A stretch of 64,000 nucleotides of DNA from Juglans regia (lineage: Eukaryota > Streptophyta > Magnoliopsida > Fagales > Juglandaceae), in NCBI RefSeq assembly GCF_001411555.2, contig NC_049910.1, forward strand, positions 32,831,150 to 32,895,149. Direction: 5' to 3'. Made by a program: the position numbers and the translations under genes. Shown here in pieces: positions 10,487-20,538 of this stretch. Below the pieces are notes generated by a model. It was not told the origin of the DNA. It worked only from the letters and a program-made list of their open reading frames with translations, and searched no databases. Within the stretch, counting starts at the first letter, position 1; each line of letters starts with the position of its first letter.

Positions 10487-12409
10487 AGCTTTTAATTAAG
10501 TTATAAAATCAAATTTTCTTAAACAAGAATAAAAGTAAAAGGGTTGTTATGAAATATGATTTGGCATTATATATAATATCCCTCTCATTTCTTTTCGATC
10601 CATACATATATATATATACTTTCTCACCATTTTCTCCCTGTACTCGAATTAATTCTCTCTTTGTTTTGAAACTCTCTCATTGTTTTGATTGACAGGAGGA
10701 TTTGATTGACAGGGAGATCACTATTAACAAGTTCTACAGTGGATCATTGACAGCTTTCAGAATTTGGAGGATGATCACTATTAACAAGTTCTGGGCACAA
10801 CTTTTCTTTCATGTTTACTTAAAATTCACACTAATGAATTACTCTAACTTGTAAAAACCAAATGCAATATATGATTTTTCTTGATCTTGGAAAAATCGTG
10901 ACACTCATTTGGTTGATTTTTTTGCAATCTAGTGATATTGATATTGGAATATAGAAATATAGAAATAGTATCTGATGTTATCATAGAATCCATAAATATT
11001 GGTATCTGACTAAGTAAAACATTAGCATGCAGTACTGGGATATTGCCTCAACATGATTTGCAACTTCTGGCTTGCTACACTAAATGGAATGATCATGAAG
11101 ACAAGGTACTAGAATGATAGAAGGGCACCAAACTCTCCTAAGCATCTGCTTAAAAGCCTCTTGATTGTAGTTGCATGCGTAACGTGAGCAGCTGCACGTA
11201 CAATCAAACATTTTTCTCATCTCACTACAGTGTTACTCACCAAATTATCGGCATCCACAATAACTATCTCCTGCTCCGATTCTGTTAAAGATAGTTTTCT
11301 GTAAAGCCCTTCTAATTCCTCCGCCATGATGAATATCAATGAGAAAAACCAAACCCTGCACTAGATGGCAGGACCAACGCCAAAACCTCTACTCGTAGAA
11401 GACGAGAGAGGAAAATTTTACAATTAAGGTTTTTTCAAGCCAATGTAGGTTTTTGATTTTTTTTTTTTTTGAAATGGTCCGTTTCAATGTTCTTTTGTGA
11501 TTTGGTACAGGAGGTTGTGAAATTTCGAATATTAATGACATTTTTACTAATGTGCTGACTTGAATTTGCCGAAACTGCATGGCATATTGCATCATACAAA
11601 CTAAAAGATCTACAGCTGCAATAATCTATGGATTGAATATACTTGCTCAAAACATTCAGGTTGTATCCTGGCCAGCCTTTTGGGTGTTTTGATATAATTT
11701 TATTGGAATTTGGCAGCTATTCATCACTAAATTGGATTGCTTGCCATTTCCTCCCCATCTTTTGCCCAACCGGCCAGTATTCTCGACTATAGATCAAAGA
11801 ATCAGGAAAATCGTTAATGGAATTAGTTATTTGCAACAAAAAACTGAGTATTTATTAGCAACGACATTTTTCATTGCAAAAACCAGCTTAAGGGTCTGAT
11901 CTTATACATTCCCATGATTAAAATGAAGGCTGCCAATATGAATCTTGTAAAGAGATTCATGATAGAAATGTAAGCAATTGCCATGATAAAGCTGCTAATA
12001 ATTTTTATTCAATTTATGACAAAACTATATAATTAATGTCGATCGACGTGCAAGAATATCGTGAAGATAATTGCATAAGCTTATAAATGAAAAATAAAAC
12101 TGCAATATTAGCAGTACCAAAGGATAAAAAAAAAAAAAAAAAAATAGTCTCACTAGAAAAACAAATCGAGCTCTTGCGAAAGCGAATAGATCTTTATTAT
12201 AGAAATAAGAACTATATATTTAAAAAAAAAAAAAAAAACTACATAGGACGAACGAGAAAACATAAATTTATACCTCCTAGAATTTCTTCTTAATTCACTA
12301 ACTAAAACTCCAACAACGACATTTTATTTAAATGAGATAAAGTTATTCTCCTACAAACAATCATTATATTCATGTCTGACTTGAAGCTTCATGCACAAGG
12401 TGGCCGACT
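10487..12409. other. Noncoding DNA 3' of the NLR
   Basis: This covers the NLR 3' flank and intergenic DNA. A 20-bp direct repeat, GATCACTATTAACAAGTTCT, occurs at 10716-10735 and again at 10773-10792, probably a small tandem duplication in the 3' region. Lysine-rich frames near 12087-12293 come from A homopolymers. No gene is supported. Confidence 0.5.
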
Positions 12410-12979
12410 TCATGGGGTGGGGGGTGAAGGTAGCGTTGGCGTTGGTGTGGAAGAAGGTGGACTTGGGGTGGATGAAGGTGGACTTGGTGTGGATGGAGGT
12501 GGAGGAGTTGGCTTGGGAGAAGGCCGTGAATGATGAGGACTACTTGGTGGACTGTGGCGGGGGCGGGGGTGGTGGCCGCGATGGTGGTGGTGGTGATGAC
12601 GACGACAACTATCCCTCATCCAAGAAAAAGAATACGATAGATCATCAAAACGTGGAGATTCAGAAACACAATCCTCATCAAATTCTTTAAGAACCTTACA
12701 ACATTCCGAGTCTACATCGAAAATGTAGCCATTGGCAGCATCAATGGGATTATAACCGTTCCTCAAAGCACATTGCAAAATTGAATGATAATCCGAGAAA
12801 CATTCATCAACCCCACCAAAGTCATGATCAGATGGTGGATCCCAATTATAAACTTGATAGTGAGAAGAATCGACTTGATCTTCATGAGCATAAGCAGTAC
12901 TAGCAAAGTTTTGGGTGAAAACTGTACTGATCATGATCAAGAATATGGCTTCAAGTACTACGTCGTTTTTTATCTTCAT
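12410..12979 (-). CDS. Secreted Prolamin-like (ECA1-type) protein with His-rich and Pro-rich tail
   Basis: Predicted 189-residue protein. Residues about 1-31 form a signal peptide (basic MKIK start, hydrophobic core AIFLIMIST, small residues at ASTAYA). Residues 58-104 match the plant Prolamin-like/ECA1 gametogenesis-related pattern, with Cys at 60, 70, 93, 94 and 104, including the adjacent CC pair; a further Cys is at 125. Then comes a run of six His (about 128-133) within a basic stretch, followed by a Pro/Ser/Thr-rich tail of PSPPSSTP-type repeats to the end. Family members are small secreted proteins, some egg-cell or pollen-tube related. The long tail is not usual for them and suggests cell-wall association (inference). 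The start at 12979 is chosen because a longer frame only adds residues before a good signal peptide. No intron is needed. Confidence 0.8.
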   Translation of the reverse strand: MKIKNDVVLEAIFLIMISTVFTQNFASTAYAHEDQVDSSHYQVYNWDPPSDHDFGGVDECFSDYHSILQCALRNGYNPIDAANGYIFDVDSECCKVLKEFDEDCVSESPRFDDLSYSFSWMRDSCRRHHHHHHRGHHPRPRHSPPSSPHHSRPSPKPTPPPPSTPSPPSSTPSPPSSTPTPTLPSPPTP

Positions 12980-13050
12980 TGTGAGTACGTACGTAGTACT
13001 AATTTTCTGAGTCAAAGATGATGATGATAAAGTTTGGGGTGGGGAATGTG

Positions 13051-13060
13051 TTTTTATAAG
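13051..13060 (-). promoter_or_regulatory. Candidate TATA box of the ECA1-like gene
   Basis: On the minus strand the sequence reads CTTATAAAAA about 75 bp upstream of the ATG, within GGCCCTTATAAAAACACATT. Position and motif fit a core promoter. Confidence 0.5.
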
Positions 13061-14101
13061 GGCCTAAAATAATTAAATATATTTTTTTTTCAGAATTTAA
13101 TTTGAAATATTGTTAGCTTGTTTGTTATATTTATCAATTCAAATTTTTTTTAAGATATAACAGAATTAAGTTCATTAATTCGAAGAATTTGTTTCGGGTT
13201 TCTATGATCTGTTTCTTCTTTGAATTTCTATAATTAATAACGGGCCAATCTATTTTAGATACTTGAATATCTATTTTTCAAATTATATATAGGAAATAAA
13301 TAAAACGATTAATTACAAACTCAGTTTTTCATAAAAATAAAAATAAAATAAAAAATTACTAACTCAATTCTTGAATTTTTATGGATTTTCAAAAATTAAG
13401 CTCGATCCCTAGATTTTTAGTTTTAGCAATTAAATCCTTGGGTTTTAAATTTCATCATATTTACTAAGGAGGAAGTTTCCGTGTGTCAACCAATCAGAAT
13501 CCGGCACTTGGCATAATTAAAAATGCTACAATATTATGATCTACTATTTAAAAATATATGTATATATATGATCTTGAAAATCTAAAAAAATATTATAGAA
13601 CATGTACAAATTAAAAAATAAATCATTATAGATTTTTTTGGCCTTCTTCATAGTTTTTAGCTTTTTAAGAAAATTATATAATTTTTTTTTTTTTTTAATA
13701 CAGGTAGTAGATGACGTGGGATTTAAGTTGCGACGTCTCAAGTACTTTTGATCATTCGCTGACATTTGGACTTTAAGCCACGTGACAGACGTGCCGAAAG
13801 AATAGCTTACAAAAAAATGAACTGAAAGACAATTGTAGATTGCAGAGTTAATTTCAAAATTTAATTAAAAATTTTAAATTTTATAATTTTCAGAGTATCA
13901 ATAATTAATATGTGGAGAAATAATTTTTTTATAAATTTTTTTTAAGTACATTTAAGATTTTCCTAAAAAAAATAATTATTTTATTCTCAAGCTGACATAG
14001 AGCACGACATTAGAATTATTTAAATGATAAAATTTGATTTATAAAATTTAAAATTTAAAATTTATCTTTTAAATTAAATTGTGACAAATAAATATTTTAC
14101 T
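13061..14101. other. AT-rich intergenic DNA
   Basis: Long A/T-rich stretches and homopolymers; frames here are Lys/Asn/Phe-rich. No gene or clear repeat terminus is seen. Confidence 0.5.
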
Positions 14102-14109
14102 GTATATAC

Positions 14110-14938
14110 TAGGGCTGCAACTCGATCCACCGATGGCTGGTTTGGAGCCAACCCGAACCGACCCGTCAACTAGGCAAGGCGGAGCTTAATTGAAACAACC
14201 CGAATATTGTGGGTCAGGTCGAAAACCGGACGGTGGGTTTCTCTTTTCTTCTTCTTATTCTTCTTCGATCTCCTCCGTTCGCTAGCCCAGGAACTCGACG
14301 GGCTATAGTCCTACGGCTACTGACCTCTCACCACTCTCAGTCTCTCCATTACCGAATCGTCGGACCCTCCATCAGGTTCCAAACCCTCCGGTAACTCCAA
14401 TATCGTTCCAGGTTGGGTTGATGGGCGAATTCGGAGCTCCAAAACCATCAAAACCCTCGAGACCACGGCGCAAGTTCACCCCCAACTCTTTACTCGGACC
14501 CTAATTACCAAAGCTGTTGAGAGTTATGGCGTCGAGGTGGTAATCGAAAACTGGAGGTTTTCGTGCGCTTGCTTCTAGCCTTAGTTGGAACAGGAGTCTT
14601 AAACACTACTTTTCCAGTTCCGGTTCGGGCCCTTCGTTCTTATCCAACTTTACCGAGTCAAAATTCTTCAAATAGAGAGAGCTAGAAACCTTGTCAAGTG
14701 CGAACATGATCTCAAGATAAAAAAGAAAGCAAAGCTTAAACATCAGTTATGCTCTTTCTCTAGCAAGGAGAAGACGCGCGGGCCCCGGTGTTGATATGGA
14801 AGTAATAGACGGGTTCCACCGACATTCATCGGGTTCGATAGTTTTGAAACCGATTGTTATGTTAGCCCGACTTTATCGGGTTGGGACTACTCGGGCTACA
14901 CGGGTTCATCGGCCCATCGGGCTTCTTGCTCAGGCCTA
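14110..14938. mobile_element. Non-autonomous hAT-like element with 8-bp target duplication
   Basis: The element begins TAGGGCTGCAA and ends TTGCTCAGGCCTA, so the termini TAGGGCTG and TAGGCCTG (reverse complement of the right end) match at seven of eight bases. It is flanked on both sides by the exact 8-mer GTATATAC (14102-14109 and 14939-14946), the duplication length expected of hAT transposition. The interior is GC-richer than its surroundings, with repeated ACCCG/CGGGT motifs, and has no transposase. The 8-mer is itself a palindrome, which slightly weakens its value as evidence. Confidence 0.7.
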
Positions 14939-15320
14939 GTATATACTCTAAAAAGTTATTTATTCAAATTTTTATCTAGAAGTAGCGGCAGATAATTAGA
15001 ACGTAGTTTATTATTCTTCACCATCAATACATGATCAGCTTTTCTGTTAACTATATATAAAAGCAATCCCTAATGGTAATATTTTTTCATTACCTATAAA
15101 AAAAAAAAAAATCAAACTTTTGGAATCCATATACAATATTGGAAGATGATACACATAAAACTTTTTTTACAATTCTTTACACAACTCTATTTTAAATATT
15201 TGGAGGCATTTTTATTAAATAACTTATCAAAGTAATGTCACTTTATAGAAATATCTTTAATTTAAAACATAATTATATAAAATATTAAAAAAATTATTTC
15301 AAGCGAATCATTACTCATAC

Positions 15321-15356
<36 letters not shown>

Positions 15357-15424
15357 AATCATATATGAGTTGTATTTGTCGATCCAAATGTTTAATTTGC
15401 GTACAAAGTGTTTATATACATGCA

Positions 15425-15632
15425 TAATTAAAAAATCTTAGGGTTAGCTCAAATGGTAAAGGTCTTGGACTTGTGGTATGTTTCACCTAAGTCTAAGGTT
15501 CAAATATTTTTTGGTGTAAACAATATCTTAATTACCCGATGTGTACTTGTAAAAAACTCATTGTCGAGAGCCTATGCACTTCCGAGATTAGTCGGAATTC
15601 TATTTCAAACACTCGGTACCAATAAAAATATA
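15425..15632 (+). mobile_element. tRNA-derived SINE with 12-bp target duplication
   Basis: The 5' part reads GGGTTAGCTCAAATGGTAAAG, a tRNA-like pol III A box, and 50 bp on is AAGGTTCAAAT, a B box. This is followed by a SINE body (CGAGAGCCTATGCAC, GATTAGTCGGAATTC) and a short A-rich end near CCAATAAAAATA. The 12-mer TATATACATGCA flanks it at 15413-15424 and 15633-15644, consistent with target-primed insertion. The two pol III boxes are intact in outline, though the body is mutated. Confidence 0.8.
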
Positions 15633-15644
15633 TATATACATGCA

Positions 15645-15730
15645 GAGAGAGTCGAGATATATAAACATAGGCACATAATTAAAATCAAGTTCCAGTTGTG
15701 CCATATTTTCAAGAGTCGAGATGCACTTGA

Positions 15731-15767
<37 letters not shown>

Positions 15768-16472
15768 TTGATGGAGAATCTTCGATATATATCTAAAAAG
15801 AACTGTATAAACACATAAATTACACAACTCTCATCTTTATCATGTCACACTAGAGTTAGTATTAGAACAAATTTATTTATAAATTAAAACCGCTTGTTGA
15901 CACATTTATAAACACGCTATTGATAGGGAAACCTTTCGCTTCAGATAGAAATAGATTTTTTTTTTTTTTTTACATATGAATTCATGTGTTTTAAATAGAA
16001 GCCAGTTTTATTGAATAATTAATGATATTTCTATAACTATATTATAAACAGTTTATAAAAAGGATTTGTGCTTTAAATAGAACTATATATATTTCTATAA
16101 CTATGTTATAATATTGTAATGATATTATAATAAGTTAGTTTACGAATAGAATCACTTGTCATGTTTCAAACATAAATGCAACCGGTACTTTTGATAGGGA
16201 ACCATCACGTAGGACATCTTACAAAAATCATGTTCTTCTTTCCATTATTTTTGCTTGCCCACAGCCAACCAATTAATGAAAGCAACAGAAGTGCATGTCA
16301 ACATGAGTAATGTTAAGTAGCTAGCTAGCTGGCTGGCCTTTATCGATTAGTGCATGCAGGCTTGTTATTCCTGTCACGTTTAACTCATCTCTTTCTCTCA
16401 CTTCTTAGTATGTATTTAACGTATGTAAATTAGTCGAATTCGAATGATGAGTGGATGATCGTCAAGCCTTAT
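15645..16472. other. AT-rich intergenic DNA
   Basis: Contains an (AT)15 microsatellite at about 15735-15764. Frames across it are repeat artefacts. No gene is supported. Confidence 0.5.
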
Positions 16473-16481
16473 TTACTTAAT

Positions 16482-16744
16482 AGGTTAATTAAACTTTGCC
16501 CCCTCCAACTATTACTCAATTCACAATATGTCCTCGAAACTATTGATTGCATCAAAGTGGACCCTCTTACTTTTATAATGTTCTAATCTCCCCCTTCCGT
16601 CTACAATGAGAGTTAAATCAAACGGAAGACTCACCCACGTACTTCTCACATGCTAATCCTTCAATACAAAGACAAAATCACCCCTCACTCCATCGGCTTC
16701 CATTTCCCCAAACTGAACTTCATATTCGAAAATTCCCAAATCCA
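16482..16744. repeat. MULE left terminal inverted repeat
   Basis: This matches 19369-19631 in inverted orientation along its whole length, with scattered substitutions. It ends in CCCAAATCCA. Confidence 0.92.
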
Positions 16745-16984
16745 TGGCCAAAACGACTCGTTTAACTAATGCCGAAAAACAGTTTTGTTTCAAAGTGAAG
16801 AACGTCTGACTTGAAGCCATTAGGAGCGATGGAGAAATAAGATAGGATAGACTGTAAAGAAGGTGGGCGACGACGAACCCTAACAAAGCTACCGACCACA
16901 ATGTGAGCTGCTGACCACGACGTCGGCGTCCCCTTCGAGCTGTCAGTGACTCCATTGTAGAGGAGTTTTTTTGTAGAGTTCTCA

Positions 16985-18814
16985 TTCAAATTGCTTTCTC
17001 CATCGCAGGCATATAAATGCCTGACACAAATACGGCTGTCATTGTAAGGCACCAACTCCTCCATTGCTGGCTTTAAACCCTACAAAAAATACTCAATGAG
17101 TGGCTCATTTAATAGGTTTTAGTTAATAGAATATATTGAAAGATTTACAAAATTACCTTTTGTCTATCACTGATAAATGTCCACTCGCCTTCAGGTTGCT
17201 GTCCAAGATCGGATATAAGTGTCTCAATAAACCATCCCCAACTATCATTTAACTATGCCTCTACAATGGCCATTGCAATTGGGTACATGTTATCATTTGC
17301 ATCCCTACCAACAGCACATAAGAGATGCCCCTTAAATGGTCCTTTCAAGAAACAACCGTTCAAACCAATCAATGGTCTATAACCAGCCTTAAAACCCTCT
17401 CTACAGGCTGCCAATCCTACGTACATCCTTTGAAAAATATGAGGTAACTCAGGAGCTATTCGTTCCACCCTAACTAACAAACAAACAACTATCTTGGTTC
17501 CTTTGTTTCAGGGTCTCACAATAGTCTCATACCTTAGCATAATGTTCTCTATGGCTGCCAAATATGGTAAACTGAGCCTTCGCTCGAGCACTATACAACT
17601 TCATTTTAGAAACTTCCACTCCTCACTTTCTCTTAATCTCATCAGCAAGTGCTTTGATAGGCACATTAGGTTGGCTTATAAACAGTGGTATCATCTTATC
17701 TGCAATCCAAGATGATGTGACAATGGGGTTCTTATAACTCCTGCTACAATCATGTCTTGGATTCATAGACTTTATCTGGAAATTTTGTTGCCCTCTAATC
17801 CAAGACCTATAAACCCGGTAAGGACATTTAAGGGTAATGCAAACAACAGTGACCCTATCCCCATCATTTTTTGCAAATTTTATCGACTTACCTATATTTA
17901 GGTTCAACCTCCTTATTGTCTTTCTAAACTGTACTGTAGATCCAAACTTCATTCCAATAGATATTTTTGGATTCTCCAAGTCAACAACTTGAAATTCGGA
18001 AAACTTAAAATCACGATGTCCTTCGTCACTACTATGGACAAGAGATTGAAGGACGTCACTTGGTGTCATATCAGAACAATTACTTGCTAATTGTGAAAGC
18101 AAGCACTGTTTAGCAAGTTCTAAAAAATGAACACTAAAATAATAAACAAGAAAATAGAAGAGTATTTTATACATATGCCATCCTCCTCTGGCCACCTTGG
18201 ACCACTTTTGTCTTGATTCCACCATTCATCCTCCTCATCCTCAACATCTGAGGAAGATTGTGGCTCTTTATCATCAACTGTCACTTGAGGCTCAACACAT
18301 TTACTCCTTGGTTGTGTAGGCTTTGACCTCGATATTCCCACTGTGTTGACATCAATGTCATACAACTCATCCTCACTACTTAACACTTCTTTCCAAAATG
18401 GATCATTAAGTCCAAGGCGACGTGCTTCTGCTTCCTCTTCATCCTCACTCACATCCTCCTCGACATGATGATCAGGCAAAGAAGACTAGTGCACTGAAGT
18501 TCGAGAATGAGACACAAGATACAAATGAGCCACTTGTTGATCCTAAAGCGCAGCCACCATAGACAGCACATCATGGTCAGATGTAAGCAATTTAGACCAT
18601 TGTGCATCCCCAAGCTAGGGTGTCTATAGTAGAGTAGGTCACCTGGATGGTAACCATACTTGGCCACAATCGTCTGTATCTCAATCCATGATAGTTGATC
18701 CTCATCATATGGTTCATGGTACACATCAGTCTTATTCCCAACATATTCCTCATTATGCTGCCTATCAATTATCCCACCATGATAGACTTGAAATAACAAA
18801 TTCCTCGTAGCCAT
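16985..18814 (-). pseudogene. MuDR-type transposase, degenerate and C-terminally truncated
   Basis: Read on the minus strand from 18814. First is an N-terminal segment with YHGG...YEPYDEDQLSW-like spacing, then an acidic linker in another frame. At 17990-17620 is the MuDR N-terminal plant domain (FRKTIRRLNLNIGK, CPYRVYRSW, HDCSRSYKN). At 17480-17253 is the MULE transposase core with FKAGYRPLIGLNGCFLKGP and LLCAVGRDANDNMYPIAMA, whose Asp residues correspond to the DDE region. An 80-bp intron (about 17158-17080) would join FISDRQK to GLKPAMEE. After RHLYA the frame loses the family and there is no CCHC/SWIM zinc finger, so the C-terminal third is missing. Frameshifts at about 18450 and 17620 make it non-functional. 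Confidence 0.85.
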
Positions 18815-19368
18815 CCTAACAAATATTGTCTATTAAATTAGTCATAGACCGTAGTCAATTATTAGACCAACCATAAAGTAAACAAAAGTAAACTATTGGA
18901 CCAAACAGATAAATTTGGTCCTTTTCCTATGCAAGGGACCACCTCTATGGTCCCTCTGTCACAACCTGACAATAAAGATAACAACAACACACCCATGTTA
19001 TTGTGTTCTCAAACTGGGATAACTAACGTCACTCAGCAATGCACTAGAGTCATATTAGGAAGCATACAACATTGGACCCACCAATGTGCAACATTGGATA
19101 AGGGCATCATCAAAATCGAAACTTTGACATTCCAAATTACTTAGTTTCACACCAAAAACATACAAATTCGATGAAGACAAAGATGGAGTCATTTTGAGAT
19201 GGACTCATCTCTGCGACACCCATTGCGCGAAGAAGACAGATACCAACTCGATGAAGATGAACGGAAATATTTATAAAGCCACTAAGATTGGTGCAAAGAC
19301 GAACGAATACCAATGTGAACAACAATCGATCGATGGTCACTGGTTTCCTAGTTAGGGTTTTCGAATTT

Positions 19369-19631
19369 TGGATTTGGGGATTTTTATATATGAAGTTCAG
19401 TTTGGGGAAAAGGAAACCGATGGAGTGAGGGGTGATTTTGTCTTTGCATTGAAGGATTAGCATGTGAGAAGCACGTGGGTGAGTTTTCCATTTGATTTAA
19501 CTCTCATTGTAGACGGAAATGAGGGATTTGGACGTTATAAAAGTAAGAGGATCTATTTTGATGTAATTAATAGTTTCGGGGGCACATTGTGAATTGGGTG
19601 ATAGTTGGAGGGGGTAAAGTGTAATTAACCC
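19369..19631. repeat. MULE right terminal inverted repeat
   Basis: Inverted partner of 16482-16744. It ends TAATTAACCC and is followed directly by the 9-bp duplication TTACTTAAT. Confidence 0.92.
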
Positions 19632-19640
19632 TTACTTAAT

Positions 19641-20538
19641 ATTTATTTGATTACGAGTTGAGTTCGATCGACTTTATCATCGTGTTATATTCATAAAGAT
19701 TTAAACTACACGTATAGTTTTATGAACATGATTTTTAATACTAAAGACATTTCTCTTGTAAAATTAAAAATAACACTGTAAAATTAGAGAAGTAAGAAAT
19801 TACAAGTTTATGAACAGTACATGTACATTCAATAAACAAATTCAAGTAATTTATATATTTTGCTATCTCAATGGGATATTATATGCAGTGTGTATATATT
19901 ATAATACTTATATATGTATATATGAATTTATTAAGATAAATAATAAAATACTAGTCTTGCATACAACATAGTAATGTAATATTCATAAAAATTTACTTAT
20001 ATATGTATATAGGAATTTATTCAATGTGATTTTGTGTTAAATATAGCACACATGGATCAAAGAGGTCTTTTGCTCCAATAGTACATAATTCAAAAAGAAA
20101 ATGAGAGGGCATCTATCCAAATATGGGGTATATTGGCAACTTATAATTCGATGTAAAAGAGACATACATTTTATAGTATTGACATTTAATGATTTAAATT
20201 CATAAATTGTAAGATGATTTAATCTTAAACTTTTCTTGTCAATATATTAGTAGCATATAAAAGGTACGACGTCCTTCCTAGGGATGCTACTTGTACCTCT
20301 TGAGCGAGTAACTCCAGCCCCAGCCCCTGCCCCCACACCAGGGTGTGGGAGGAGTTAGAACCCTAGGCCGGACCCTAGAATAAGGCGTGTGGTATCACAC
20401 GAAGAGAGAGAGAGAGAGAGAGAGAGATACCTAGGGCTGGGGATGACAGTTAGAGGAAGAGACTCCAAGAGACAGCGACAACGAGAGATCGACGACAAAA
20501 TAGATAGAGTGAATATGTGTAATGCGAGAGGGGGGAAG
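19641..20538. other. Noncoding DNA with a GA microsatellite
   Basis: AT-rich at first, then a GC-rich patch near 20300-20400 and a (GA)n run at about 20402-20427. No gene is supported. Confidence 0.5.

Larger units (their letters stand above)
16482..19631 (-). mobile_element. Mutator-like element (MULE) with 263-bp TIRs and 9-bp TSD
   Basis: Terminal inverted repeats span 16482-16744 and 19369-19631, 263 bp each, starting AGGTTAATTAAACTTTGCCC on the left and GGGTTAATTACACTTTACCC on the reverse-complemented right. The 9-mer TTACTTAAT flanks both ends exactly (16473-16481 and 19632-19640), the duplication length diagnostic for Mutator. Inside, on the minus strand, is a degenerate MuDR-type transposase. 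The two ends remain alike, yet the transposase is broken, so movement would need help from another copy. Confidence 0.93.

Noticed and set aside
12391..12690. Gly/Trp-rich plus-strand frame
   Set aside because: Antisense of the Pro-rich and His-rich tail of the ECA1-like gene.
15453..15827. 121-residue plus-strand frame and two minus-strand frames
   Set aside because: They cover the SINE and an (AT)n run and have no coding character.
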